Made by a program: the position numbers and the translations under genes | The notes under the pieces: model-generated | The model's database searches: none | Seen by the model: only the letters and a program-made list of their open reading frames with translations | Told to the model about the DNA's origin: nothing | Source of the DNA: Candidatus Rifleibacteriota bacterium | GTDB lineage: Bacteria; Muiribacteriota; Ozemobacteria; Ozemobacterales; Ozemobacteraceae | DNA: 42,245 nt | Reading direction: 5' to 3' | Assembly (NCBI GenBank): GCA_015233565.1 | Contig: JADFXM010000061.1 | Span: 1-42,245, forward strand | Shown: positions 1 to 8,215 of the stretch, one piece after another | Layout: the number at the start of each line of letters is the position of its first letter | Numbering within the stretch: position 1 is the first letter of the stretch

Positions 1-250
1 TTTAAATCCCCGAGATTGGGATGTCTGAGTCTTGAGAACATTTTCCCCAAACCCGAAAACGGGAACTCGTTTGGATGAGATTCCTTCCTTAACTTTTGGA
101 TTATTTGGTCTTAAAACAAAATTCGGGTTGAAAACTTTTTAATCTCTACGGAATCGGCTTTTGAAGCTGAGCAATCGAAGAAAATGAAGCTTACGACAAC
201 AGGAATTCTGAAGTTGCTGTTGCTGTTTTACTGAAGTAAGAATAACTTTC
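1..250. other. Leading edge without a recognisable gene
   Basis: No convincing gene is seen in this stretch. It lies downstream of the receptor gene that ends at 251 on the minus strand. The short reading frames here are low in complexity (Gln/Leu-rich from CTG/CAA runs) and lack a ribosome binding site. Confidence 0.5.
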
Positions 251-2305
251 TTAGTCCAGGTCAAACTCCAGAGACGCTGCAACACGCCTTCCTGGCTCGC
301 CGTAACCAAGGATCCTTTCATCGCGATTATTCAGCAGATTCAGGAAGGAGATAACTCCGGAAGTTTTTCCGAACTTTTTGGAAATATTCAGATCCCAGCG
401 CCCGGTTCCGGACAGGGAACGGACATTCGATGCGTCATCCCATTGTTCGCCCCAAAGTCGATGCCGCAGCAGAAATACAGTCCTGTTGATTGTTTGCTCA
501 AAGGAGGCAAAGAACTGCTTTCCTGGCACTCTGGGCAACATGGTCCCGGTGGTATTGTTTTTTGCACAGTCGATGATTTCCATTTCCGCAGAAAGCTTAC
601 CGGTATCGGAAGTTTGGGATCGCAAAGCAAATGAGTGTGTCCTGACTCTTGCCTGATCGACGTTCGCCGCCTTCATTCCATATGGGTAGGCTGGATCAGA
701 AGTACTAGTCGTGGAAATCAAATTCGTCGCAAGCGTATCTCGTGCAGATCCTGACAACTCAAGTTTGTTTCTCCACCATCGTTTGGCCGCTTCAATACTC
801 CATGTTCGGGCATCCTCAGGCAGTAACCCTGGATCACCGAAACCTGGGTAAAATCGTTCGTTCATAGTTGGGGTGCGAAATGCCCGCCCCCAGCTGATTC
901 GGATGTCACCTTCCGCACGCTCTTTTACAAGCGCAATCCTGCCGGTATCAACCCAGTGCTCATTTTTCATTGGAGGTCTCTCTCGGCGAAAAATGCCATG
1001 TAAACGCCACCCCTTCGCAATTGGAGCCATTACTCCGGCTCGCAGGGCGCCTTCAGTTTCGCTACGGGTGTACAAACCCGAATTGCACGCTTCCGTTTCC
1101 TGACGCTCTATTCCGACAGTCCATTCTCCCCAGGATTCGTAGCCAGATCTATCCAATGCTTGTTTTCGGATAAAAGTGAAGAAATCATAATTACTGTAAA
1201 GATCTGCAGCTTTCACTCCGGCCATCCCGATTCGTTGATTTCCGAAGTAAAATTTCCATTCACCATTGCTATCAGGGCTTGTCAGATCAAAAACCCAGCG
1301 ACTCATATCCCGTCGCTGCTGGAATGTGTCATCATCAACCGGCAAATTAAGTTTTGCAGAATAGCCATCCAGATCAGTTATCGAACGTTGCCAATTTCCC
1401 CGGAATGAAAATTTCAGGTTTTCTTTGATATTTCCGGAAAAATTCATTCCGAACCGCTCTCTGGAAAACCCGTCTGATTCAGGATTTCCATTTTTGGAAT
1501 CTGCTGCGGAGATGCCGGGAGTCTGGAATCGTCCGGCATTAATACCAAATCGCCCCATACCTATTTCCTTGCCAAGCGTGAAAGATTGCCCTTGGCCACC
1601 CAATCCATCAGACACAAGTCGGAATGTGCTTAAGGATGGATCCCGTGAAGTGAAGTTAATCAATCCTCCCGCGCCTCCGGATGTCCATATTCCGGACCCA
1701 GCGCCGTGAGCAATTTCAGCTCCCGCAAGAATTGCAGGGTCCAGTTCTCCAAGGTCCGGATCACCGGTTATAGGGTCATTCAAAGGGAGGCCATCCCAAA
1801 GCACTCTGACTCTTGGTCCGGTAAACCCTCCCAGAACTGGGGATGCGGCTCGCCCTGTGCCACCTAACGTCGGAACGGATAATCCCAGCTCGCCATCCAA
1901 AGCTTCCCCAAGAGTTTGGGGGGTTCCATTCCCCAAGTCCTTTCCAGTAATCAGATTCTTCTGGGAATTAGCAAATTCCATTGCCGGCTGCCACTTTGAA
2001 GCTTCAACAATCACGGGCTCCAGAACAAATTGCGGAGCCCTGGATAAAGAGTTCGGGTTGGAGTGAGATTTGGCGGGGGAGTTTGAGCTCGGTTTGGAGC
2101 TAGAGCTTGAGTTGGAACTGGGGCCGAAGCTGGGGTTGGGGTTGGGGTTGAGGTTGAGGTCGGGTGAGATCTTTGATGATTCTGACGAAACGCGTAGCGG
2201 TACCCCGTTGTAATCAGCTCCACCAGACTGATTGGAAATAGCTGCAGCCATAGAAAAGACTGTTGGAAAAAAGAAAAGGGAAAAGAGAAAAAAACGCCTG
2301 AACAT
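251..2305 (-). CDS. btuB: TonB-dependent outer-membrane receptor, BtuB-like (cobalamin uptake)
   Basis: 684-aa TonB-dependent receptor, probably importing cobalamin or another corrinoid across the outer membrane with energy from TonB-ExbBD. Residues 1-22 form a signal peptide. Residues 43-88 are a low-complexity Asn/Pro/Ser linker, unusually long for this family. A TonB box (EPVIVEA, about 96-102) precedes a plug domain (about 115-220, ending GSGIWTSGGAGGLINF), and the rest reads as amphipathic beta-strands of the 22-stranded barrel. The final strand (VAASLEFDLD) does not end in the usual aromatic residue. The start at 2305 has AGGAGC eight bases upstream. Assignment to cobalamin rather than siderophore rests mainly on the riboswitch directly upstream. 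No btuCDF or tonB genes are visible here. Confidence 0.88.
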   Translation of the reverse strand: MFRRFFLFSLFFFPTVFSMAAAISNQSGGADYNGVPLRVSSESSKISPDLNLNPNPNPSFGPSSNSSSSSKPSSNSPAKSHSNPNSLSRAPQFVLEPVIVEASKWQPAMEFANSQKNLITGKDLGNGTPQTLGEALDGELGLSVPTLGGTGRAASPVLGGFTGPRVRVLWDGLPLNDPITGDPDLGELDPAILAGAEIAHGAGSGIWTSGGAGGLINFTSRDPSLSTFRLVSDGLGGQGQSFTLGKEIGMGRFGINAGRFQTPGISAADSKNGNPESDGFSRERFGMNFSGNIKENLKFSFRGNWQRSITDLDGYSAKLNLPVDDDTFQQRRDMSRWVFDLTSPDSNGEWKFYFGNQRIGMAGVKAADLYSNYDFFTFIRKQALDRSGYESWGEWTVGIERQETEACNSGLYTRSETEGALRAGVMAPIAKGWRLHGIFRRERPPMKNEHWVDTGRIALVKERAEGDIRISWGRAFRTPTMNERFYPGFGDPGLLPEDARTWSIEAAKRWWRNKLELSGSARDTLATNLISTTSTSDPAYPYGMKAANVDQARVRTHSFALRSQTSDTGKLSAEMEIIDCAKNNTTGTMLPRVPGKQFFASFEQTINRTVFLLRHRLWGEQWDDASNVRSLSGTGRWDLNISKKFGKTSGVISFLNLLNNRDERILGYGEPGRRVAASLEFDLD

Positions 2306-2384
2306 GCGGTTCGCTCCTAATGGAACTTACCCGCTCAACGCTCGGAAAGAACCCATACGAATGCACGGTCTCCCTGTCCGCGAG

Positions 2385-2575
2385 GAGTCGGTTCATGATT
2401 CCCATGGTATTCCGGCTAACGGATCTATCTCCCGCCGACCCTTCCCGCCTGAACTTTCAGGCAGTGGTAATGTCGACGTTTGTCCCCGATCACGGCGACG
2501 GGCTCGCGTGGGTTTCGCACCCAACTTCCCATGCTTCCCCTGTAAATCCAGGGGCTTTCGGATTCATGCGGGCGG
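2385..2575 (-). promoter_or_regulatory. Cobalamin (AdoCbl) riboswitch
   Basis: The minus-strand leader of the receptor gene carries ordered pieces of the cobalamin riboswitch. They are a GGGTGCGAAACCCAC hairpin, GAGCCCGTCGCCGTGATCGG resembling the conserved core around the CCCGCCACTGT element, CCACTGCC with GGCGGGAAGG, and GATCCGTTAGCCGGAATACC matching the 3' B12-box region. About 80 bases separate it from the start codon, enough for an expression platform that hides the ribosome binding site. The family match is by eye; exact boundaries are approximate. Confidence 0.82.
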
Positions 2576-2877
2576 AATATAGCATAAAATTTTCAAAAAT
2601 ACAAGAGTGGGAAATATTTTTGGAAATATTTTGTTCACATTACACTTGGAAGCTAGAAATTACCAATTGAGATAAGCACATGGAACATCCGTTACATGTA
2701 AAAGCGATACAAATTCTTAATAAAAAATGAAAATTGTCCGACGATTGTTTCGAAAACCGATTTTTCATAGCTTCTTGGGGGGTACTTAACAAAACTCTTT
2801 TACGGCGTAAAAGATGAATTTCAATTGATTTATTAACAGAATATTGATTCTGTCATTGAGGAAAAATGGAGGTTAGC

Positions 2878-3087
2878 ATGCATTTAGCCTTTGATAAAAT
2901 GACAATTGCCGATAAACTTCGTGCAATGGAGGAGATTTGGGACGATTTGTGTCATAACGCCGAACAATTCGAGTTGGCGGAATGGCATAAAGAAATATTA
3001 GATCAACGTGAAAAAGCAATTTTTGAGGGAAAAGAAATATTTCTGGAATGGGAAACTGCAAAGAAAATGATTCGTGAAAAATTATGA
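2878..3087 (+). CDS. Addiction-module antitoxin (Unstab_antitox/PF09720-like)
   Basis: 69-aa acidic, helical protein resembling the stabilisation-type antitoxins that pair with RelE/ParE-like toxins: a DKMTIADKLRAMEEIWDDL start and a helical tail ending MIREKL. I place the start at the ATG at 2878, because GGAGG lies five bases upstream; an ATG at 2866 in the same frame would add four residues. The stop overlaps an ATGA start for the expected toxin, the usual arrangement for this family, but that toxin frame breaks after three codons. The antitoxin therefore appears orphaned and may still protect the cell from a related toxin elsewhere. Confidence 0.78.
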   Translation: MHLAFDKMTIADKLRAMEEIWDDLCHNAEQFELAEWHKEILDQREKAIFEGKEIFLEWETAKKMIREKL

Positions 3088-3180
3088 AAACTTAAGATTC
3101 AGGAGATTGTACTGGAACCCAATCTGGCTTCGTCTCTCATTGAAACTACTATTCAAATAAAAGATAGGAAGAGATCTTGA
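3084..3180 (+). pseudogene. Vestigial RelE/ParE-type toxin start
   Basis: The ATG at 3084 overlaps the antitoxin stop but reads M-K-T-stop. Removing one A from the ATGAAAAC run restores MKLKIQEIVLEPNL, the kind of start seen in plasmid-stabilisation (RelE/ParE-like) toxins. The restored frame stops after about 31 codons, and the rest of the toxin is missing. I read it as a frameshifted and truncated toxin; the similarity covers only the first dozen residues. Confidence 0.45.
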
Positions 3181-3269
3181 CAGCGGAGAAAAATGGAATA
3201 AGTTTCCACCTACCATGTCGAAAAGATTGGTAAAACAGGTGGGGGGGTTTTCAGGCGAAACGTTTCCTC

Positions 3270-3287
3270 AGTGGAGCTAGCTCCACT
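3270..3287. repeat. Perfect 18-bp palindrome at the end of the nuclease gene
   Basis: AGTGGAGCT followed directly by AGCTCCACT forms a perfect palindrome overlapping the minus-strand stop codon of the Rpn-like gene. There is no T-run after it on either strand, so a classical Rho-independent terminator is not supported. It could act as an mRNA 3' hairpin. Confidence 0.5.
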
Positions 3288-4206
3288 AAAAAGCATTTTC
3301 ATCGATACCTAGGATCTTCGCGATCTCGGTTCGAGACATCCCACATCCGAAAAGCTTTCGGGCGGATTCTACCAAACCTTGTTTGACACCTTGTTCGATG
3401 CCTTGTTTTACGCCTTGTTTTACGCCTTGTTCGATACCTTGTTTTACGCCTTGTTCGATACCGTCCATTTTTCCGGAACCATAACTTGATAGCACCATAC
3501 TAGCTTGGTAATGAAGATCGTCCGAGTAGCGTTCATAAGCTTTGCGATCTTCATCCGATAGCCTGAGGATATCGAGAATCTCCTTGGCTTCACGAAGACC
3601 CTTGGCTTGGAAATCTTCCTTGATTTCTTCGTTCTTCAGAAAATAGATCCACTCGTCAAGGGTGTTTTTGGCAACATCATCAAAAGTGTTGACCTTGATC
3701 AGATAATACTCTGGATAAAGCTGATAAGGGAATTTCTTCTCGAACATCTGGGCCTGTTTCGAGGTGAGCAAGAGTTCATCCTGGAGATTCAGGCCGCGAA
3801 AGCTCGTCATACCATGATAGATATAATCTTTGCCCTGGCCGAGATCGAAATAGAGAATGCTGATGGAAATGACTTTGACGATGTCCGCATAGGCTTGCCC
3901 TTTGTCCATATGCTCTGTGACCGTTTTTGACGTCGAATAGAGAATTCTCTGTAGATAGTCGAATTCTTGCTCATACTGAACTTCGATGAGGATGATTTCC
4001 TCATCGAGGGTTTTCGCTTTGAGATCGAGGCGGTTGAATTTGTCGAAACGTCCTTCTTGATTTGATTCACTTTCGAGGATTTCGACGATTCGAATTTCCT
4101 CTTTGAGAAGTTCGGAAAGAAATCCTTCGAGAACCTTGAAATTGGCTTTGCTACGCAAAAGTCTTTTCATAGCCCAATCGAAACTCACTAACCGACGTTT
4201 TCCCAC
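3286..4206 (-). CDS. Rpn/PD-(D/E)XK nuclease-family protein (transposase_31-like)
   Basis: 306-aa protein of the Rpn group: RecA-independent recombination-promoting nucleases once annotated as putative transposases. The start RRLVSFDWAMKRLLRSKANF is typical. The nuclease core is suggested by RLDLKAKTLDEEIILIEVQ, with the acidic residue on one strand and E-x-Q on the next. The C-terminus carries GIEQGVKQ tetrad repeats, encoded by 12-base DNA repeats around 3380-3465, then a small helical tail (MSRTEIAKILGI). I use the GTG at 4206, which has GGGAG seven bases upstream. A longer in-frame start at 4488 would overlap the divergent gene at 4416 and adds sequence atypical of the family. Role in the cell unknown. 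Confidence 0.8.
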   Translation of the reverse strand: MGKRRLVSFDWAMKRLLRSKANFKVLEGFLSELLKEEIRIVEILESESNQEGRFDKFNRLDLKAKTLDEEIILIEVQYEQEFDYLQRILYSTSKTVTEHMDKGQAYADIVKVISISILYFDLGQGKDYIYHGMTSFRGLNLQDELLLTSKQAQMFEKKFPYQLYPEYYLIKVNTFDDVAKNTLDEWIYFLKNEEIKEDFQAKGLREAKEILDILRLSDEDRKAYERYSDDLHYQASMVLSSYGSGKMDGIEQGVKQGIEQGVKQGVKQGIEQGVKQGLVESARKLFGCGMSRTEIAKILGIDENAF

Positions 4207-4415
4207 GACCAATCTCCCTTGAATACAGATCGTCCAATGGAACCATCTTATCAGATTTCCTTGCTCTTTGCAAAAGTTGGCAATGGCCGTGTGTATTTTG
4301 TTGAGGTCAAAAGACTCCATAAGACTGGCGCTGAAAAGCCGCTCATATAATATATCAGCGCTTGGAATGTCTAAAGATGGCTTCTTTTTTTTGACACTGA
4401 TGATATAATACCGAA

Positions 4416-4910
4416 GTGGAATTATTTTATTCAAAATCAGCCTTATTAAAAGGCATTCTCCTGAGTTTTCTTGCAGTTCTTGCTTCACTGTTTTGTTTTC
4501 TTTTTACGGATGCTTTGGGCAAAATTGCGGGATTTACAGGCGGTTTTCTTTTTGGATGTTTTTTGATTACTGAGATTTTAAAGCTATTTGCTCATATACC
4601 TCAGATTGTAATCAGTTCCGAAGGAATAAATGACAGACGATTAAATTGCGGATTGATAAAATGGGAGGAGATCAATTCCATTTCGCTGCAACAAACCCAG
4701 TATTCAAAGTGGATAAACATTAACCTGAATAACCCGGAGACATTTTATAAAAAATTAGGGGGATTTCAAAAACTCCTGCGAGTTCTCAATGGACAAACTG
4801 GTGTGAACAATTTCAGGGTCAGACTTATAACCATGGACAAATCAGTTGACGAAATACTGGATTTCGTTGAAAAAAATTTCGTGAAAAAAAACGCTAGTGT
4901 ACAAAACTAA
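4416..4910 (+). CDS. STM3941-like small membrane protein with PH-like domain
   Basis: 164-aa protein with two hydrophobic segments (about residues 10-30 and 36-58), followed by a soluble domain (IVISSEGINDRRLNCGLIKWEEI...) that looks like the bacterial PH-like domain of STM3941-family proteins. It starts with GTG; the MELFYSK beginning fits the family. Function is unknown; such proteins are thought to sit at the cytoplasmic membrane. It diverges from the Rpn-like gene, and no clear ribosome binding site is visible. Confidence 0.6.
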   Translation: MELFYSKSALLKGILLSFLAVLASLFCFLFTDALGKIAGFTGGFLFGCFLITEILKLFAHIPQIVISSEGINDRRLNCGLIKWEEINSISLQQTQYSKWININLNNPETFYKKLGGFQKLLRVLNGQTGVNNFRVRLITMDKSVDEILDFVEKNFVKKNASVQN

Positions 4911-4984
4911 CCTACTGAATATTGAAACATGCACCATTCCTTAATCGCCCAAAACTTGTTTTATTTTGATAAACGTTCACCAAC

Positions 4985-5375
4985 GAGTCTGTCGAAAAAT
5001 TTCCTAATTTACACATTTCAATGTACCGCCCAATTTTTCGCCCCGCTTTTTAGCATCAACAGTGGGTCGTTTTCTAACGAATAAAATATACCGAGATTAA
5101 TCGACAGCTTCTAACGAGTCTGTCGAAAAATGCCCTATTTTTCATACTTTTATGTACCTATTCGAATTTTCACCTCGCTTTTTGGCATCAGCAGCGAGCC
5201 GCTTGTACCGAAAGAAATGTACCGAGATTTTTCGACAACTTCCAATGAGTCTGTCGAAAAATGCCCTAAAATTCGCTTTTTTGTGTACCCGCCCGAATTT
5301 TCGCCTCGCATTCTCGCATCAGAAGCGAGCCGTTTTGTACCGGACCAAATGTACCGAGATTTTCCGACAGCTTCT
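4985..5375. repeat. Three tandem 131-bp palindrome-ended repeats
   Basis: Three units begin at 4985, 5116 and 5247, exactly 131 bases apart. Each opens with GAGTCTGTCGAAAAAT and closes with an inverted counterpart near GAGATTTTTCGACAACTTC (GAGATTAATCGACAG in unit 1, GAGATTTTCCGACAG in unit 3), so each can fold end to end. Inside, units 2 and 3 hold a second stem (CTCGC...GCGAG) flanked by GTACC motifs. A diverged fourth copy lies at 13388-13516. No open frame is conserved between copies. Confidence 0.85.
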
Positions 5376-5528
5376 AACCCCTGTAATTTTTGAATATTAT
5401 CTCCCGAAGCCATTTACATGGAGCATGATTTCAACTATTACTTTTTATAGTAATGGTGAAAAAAGATTTTCCCGCTCAAAAAAATTTCGACATTTTGCGA
5501 TTTTTTTTTTCGACAAGCAAGTAGAGCT

Positions 5529-5634
5529 TCTTGCAATATTGTATAAAATTCGCACACCAGACAAAGAGAAATTCAGGTTTGATGATCATTGTGATATTTT
5601 TCGCAAATCCGAACTTGCTATTTTTGCAAGAACC
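5529..5634 (+). repeat. Dispersed ~105-bp repeat, copy 1
   Basis: About 105 bases beginning CTTGCAATATTGTATAAAAT and including GTGATATTTTTCGCAAA recur in inverted orientation at 25967-26073. By eye roughly four-fifths of positions match. The copy sits about 70 bases upstream of the secreted peptidase gene. No reading frame spans it. Confidence 0.7.
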
Positions 5635-5704
5635 TCAAGTGGGATAAACTTTTTTCAAGAATCCTGGTATTATTAAGTATCCGAATCTAAATAGAGGTGC
5701 ATTG

Positions 5705-6877
5705 ATGAAAGGGAAATTTTTTCCGAACAGATCTTTAGCTTCTTATGTTTTTTGCACTTTCTTTTCGTTTTTTATTTTAAATGCTGTCTTTGCGCTAAAT
5801 CTAGGGCATCCTGTTCCAACAAATGCTTGCGATCCCACAATAGATTTTGATGAGACTTTTTTAATTTCACAATGGGACAAACTACCCCATAAATGCCAGG
5901 AAGAATCGATGGAGAGAGTAAATGAAATTAATGCCCTTCATCCAAAGCGACCCTGGAAATATTGTGACAATCACCCTGTCTGGACTTGCCTCTCATATGC
6001 TGCTTCAACAGTTTCTGATTGGTGGGCAATTCAGTTGGGCTGGAAACTAGGCTCCTATAAAAATTTTTACAATAATCAAATGGAAAATGGATTTAATCCC
6101 CGCCCCATTGAAATTCAATATCTGCATCGAGCTGAAAGAAACCCAATTGAATATCCGGTCCTTCCACATGATCCGGTTACTAATGGATTTGATCCAGTTC
6201 ATATACGCGGTTACGCTCGAATTTTGACATCAACAAAAAATGAGAGCCTCTCCGATAATATTGTTCAGGGGGAAACCTACCAATATAAAGAGGGGATGTA
6301 TCCCTTTGAAGGTAACTATATTTCAGTGAGAAGATTGGTTGATTGCAGTACTGGAGATTTGGAACTCAAGCTTATCAAAGCCTTACATCACTTTGGAATT
6401 GCATATATCAAGGTAGAGAATAAAGAATTCCTCGGCATGTTGTATGGAAGCCACGCTGTTTCAATCATAGGTTATGGCAAAACCAAGGAAGGAAAAACGG
6501 TTTTTATTTACCAAGACAGTTACGGGGAGCATCCCAAAACTTTTGACACCCCCGATGGGAAATCCTCATATCGTTGCACTCCCGCCGGACAAATCGAATC
6601 GTTTATTGTTTTTCCGCACAAGCCGGTAGCAAAAATTTGTTTGCAAGGGAATAATGTTTCAGTCCAATTTTTTAATAGCGGCGCTCAACCTATTCAAGTC
6701 CGCCAGGTACTCTTCCAAAACAATCTCGGAAAAGAGGAAAAAGCTATTCAAGCCGGAGAAAGCTTCATGATACCCGGTAATGCTGTAAAAAATAATTTCC
6801 TCAATGTCTATGTCGAAGCGGAATATTACATGCAGGATTTTGAAAAGGGATATTGGTTAAAAGTCCCGGTAAAATAA
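5705..6877 (+). CDS. Secreted papain-like (C1-type) cysteine peptidase
   Basis: 390-aa exported protein with a signal peptide of about 30 residues (cut after VFA). Catalytic residues are suggested by C95 in PVWTCLSYAAS, H250 in GSHAVSIIGYG, and D271 in YQDSYG where papain has Asn in NSWG. This order and the HAV-x-x-x-GYG motif fit the papain fold. The last ~95 residues look like a small beta-rich domain. I start at the ATG at 5705, with AGAGGTG upstream; a TTG one codon earlier is less likely. A strong terminator follows ten bases after the stop, so it is probably transcribed alone. The change at the Asn position leaves activity uncertain. Confidence 0.68.
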   Translation: MKGKFFPNRSLASYVFCTFFSFFILNAVFALNLGHPVPTNACDPTIDFDETFLISQWDKLPHKCQEESMERVNEINALHPKRPWKYCDNHPVWTCLSYAASTVSDWWAIQLGWKLGSYKNFYNNQMENGFNPRPIEIQYLHRAERNPIEYPVLPHDPVTNGFDPVHIRGYARILTSTKNESLSDNIVQGETYQYKEGMYPFEGNYISVRRLVDCSTGDLELKLIKALHHFGIAYIKVENKEFLGMLYGSHAVSIIGYGKTKEGKTVFIYQDSYGEHPKTFDTPDGKSSYRCTPAGQIESFIVFPHKPVAKICLQGNNVSVQFFNSGAQPIQVRQVLFQNNLGKEEKAIQAGESFMIPGNAVKNNFLNVYVEAEYYMQDFEKGYWLKVPVK

Positions 6878-6886
6878 ATCAGGAAT

Positions 6887-6930
6887 CAAAAAGCGCCTTT
6901 TTAACAGACTTTGTTAAAAGGCGCTTTTTG
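6887..6930 (+). terminator. Strong bidirectional Rho-independent terminator
   Basis: CAAAAAGCGCCTTTTTAACA and TGTTAAAAGGCGCTTTTTG form a near-perfect stem of about 19 pairs with a short GACTT loop, with A-runs on one side and T-runs on the other. It ends the peptidase transcript and would also stop transcription arriving from the right on the minus strand. Confidence 0.92.
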
Positions 6931-6960
6931 ATTACTCTTGTTCAATTTTTTAATGAGTTA

Positions 6961-7175
6961 TACCAATCCCAAAAAATACGTGCATCATCCCTAGAACATT
7001 GATTTGATCAAAATGAAGTTGGATCGGAATATTTTCCAAGAAAACACGAAACTTTCATGAAAATAAGGAACCCTTACTGGATAGTTGAAGCATTCATTTC
7101 TGTCAGGCCCAACTCCTATTTCCACAGACCTGAAGCACGAAATAGGTCGGATGAACGAACTAATTGAAATTGGTA
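6961..7175 (-). mobile_element. MITE, copy 1 (215 bp, TIR TACCAAT, TTA target duplication)
   Basis: Non-coding 215-bp element with ends TACCAATCCC and AATTGGTA, flanked on both sides by TTA (6958-6960 and 7176-7178). It is an inverted copy of the elements at 10503-10718 and 27185-27399. The 3-bp TWA duplication and short terminal inverted repeats fit a MITE mobilised by an IS5-group (IS1031/ISL2-like) transposase; that family assignment is inference. It interrupts a short minus-strand reading frame. Confidence 0.85.
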
Positions 7176-7248
7176 TTATTGCTGGAGAAAAGACAAAACC
7201 ATAGATTAAATTCCCAAAATGTGATAACTTTCCAATTAATTCGTCCAT
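7176..7248 (-). pseudogene. Short ORF interrupted by the MITE
   Basis: A minus-strand ATG at 7248 has an excellent Shine-Dalgarno (AAAGGAGG, six bases away) and begins MDELIGKLSHFGNLIYGF. After 23-24 codons it runs into the MITE. Removing the element and one TTA copy gives a 26-residue peptide ending SPAITH, with its stop shortly before the terminator at 6887-6930. The frame is also open for about 20 codons upstream of the ATG. I do not recognise the product; it may be a peptide gene or a decayed fragment. Confidence 0.35.
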
Positions 7249-7387
7249 TTGGCTCCTCCTTTGGGAAGTAATCGCGCCATCCGGGCACCATATTTTTTTA
7301 TTTGGTACGAATTTTCGCGATTTTTATTAATTTTGCAAAAACCTCTTTATCGGAAAATTTATTCGAATTTTTTATTGTGATTATGTT

Positions 7388-8215
7388 GTGAAAAAGACTG
7401 AGTTTCTGAAAGATGTCGAATGGCTTTATGGGGAAACTCCCGAACATTTGGATAATCCTTCGTTCAAGGGTGCCATGTGGGAAGCCTCGCCAGGGCGTTT
7501 TTTGCTTACCGTTCCCCGGGTCGCCCGATATCTTGTGGAAGATGGAAGCAGGATAACCATAACTATTTTTGACGGCGCCACCGGAAATATGGTGAATCGA
7601 TTTCTCAAAATGACTCCAACAGCAGCTCTTCTTTATCAGCGCAACATCATGGCCTTGCAGGCAGCGGTTGTCGTTGGGGCGGCGGGTGCGGTTTTATTGA
7701 CGGGAAATTCGAGTTCCGGGAAATCAACTTTGTTGGCAGCGTTGGTCATGAGAGGTTACAGGATGATGTCCGATGACCTTGCGGTTCTCGATCTCGCCAA
7801 ACCTGAACAAATTCAAACAGTTGGAACTTTTTCTGAGATAGCGTTGTGGCCAGATGTTGTGCAAAAGCTTATTCCACCGTTTGCGCTTTCCAGCGAAAAA
7901 GAGAGTGGGGAAAGAGTAATTTTCGATCTTTCGCCACAATTTGTGTCCGAACCTGTTCCCTTGTTGGCAATTTTTCAAATTGATGTAAAAAATATTAAGG
8001 AAGTTGAGGAAGAGACTGTTCAAGGCGCGTACCGCTTTAGAATACCAAGAAATTTTACATATAACGCTTTTATTGCCGATGCTCTCTTCGACCATGAAGC
8101 GTATTTTCAAAACTGCGCTGTACTGGCAAGAAATCGCTTGGTGACATTAAGACGTCCAAGAGCGGTTTGGAGGGTGGATGAGCTTTCAGATCGGGTGGGG
8201 AAAGTATTGCGATGA
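7388..8215 (+). CDS. HPr kinase-like ATPase of a lasso-type RiPP locus (kinase 1)
   Basis: 275-aa cytosolic protein of the HprK-like P-loop group. The Walker A is GNSSSGKST (residues 106-114) and a Walker B-like SDD lies at 128-130, the compact C-terminal-domain layout seen in kinases of lasso-peptide clusters such as paeninodin, which phosphorylate a hydroxyl of the peptide. The N-terminal ~90 residues are divergent. It starts with GTG at 7388 with no obvious Shine-Dalgarno and overlaps the next gene by four bases (ATGA), implying a cotranscribed unit of kinase 1, kinase 2, sulfotransferase and RRE protein. Substrate assignment to the local precursor is inference; two different HprK-like genes in one cluster is unusual. 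Confidence 0.78.
   Translation: MKKTEFLKDVEWLYGETPEHLDNPSFKGAMWEASPGRFLLTVPRVARYLVEDGSRITITIFDGATGNMVNRFLKMTPTAALLYQRNIMALQAAVVVGAAGAVLLTGNSSSGKSTLLAALVMRGYRMMSDDLAVLDLAKPEQIQTVGTFSEIALWPDVVQKLIPPFALSSEKESGERVIFDLSPQFVSEPVPLLAIFQIDVKNIKEVEEETVQGAYRFRIPRNFTYNAFIADALFDHEAYFQNCAVLARNRLVTLRRPRAVWRVDELSDRVGKVLR

Noticed and set aside
4391..4409. TTGACA and TATAAT upstream of the gene at 4416
   Set aside because: The two hexamers are only seven bases apart, so they cannot form a sigma-70 promoter together.
4206..4488. Longer N-terminus (94 codons) for the Rpn-like protein
   Set aside because: It overlaps the divergent membrane-protein gene, lacks a ribosome binding site and does not fit the family start; GTG at 4206 has GGGAG.
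4985..5375. Tandem repeats as a CRISPR array
   Set aside because: Units are 131 bases and similar along their whole length, with no short repeat/unique spacer alternation and no cas genes.
5705..6877. Secreted papain-like peptidase as leader peptidase of the RiPP locus
   Set aside because: It is exported, has its own terminator and is separated from the operon by a MITE; nothing links it to the peptide beyond proximity.
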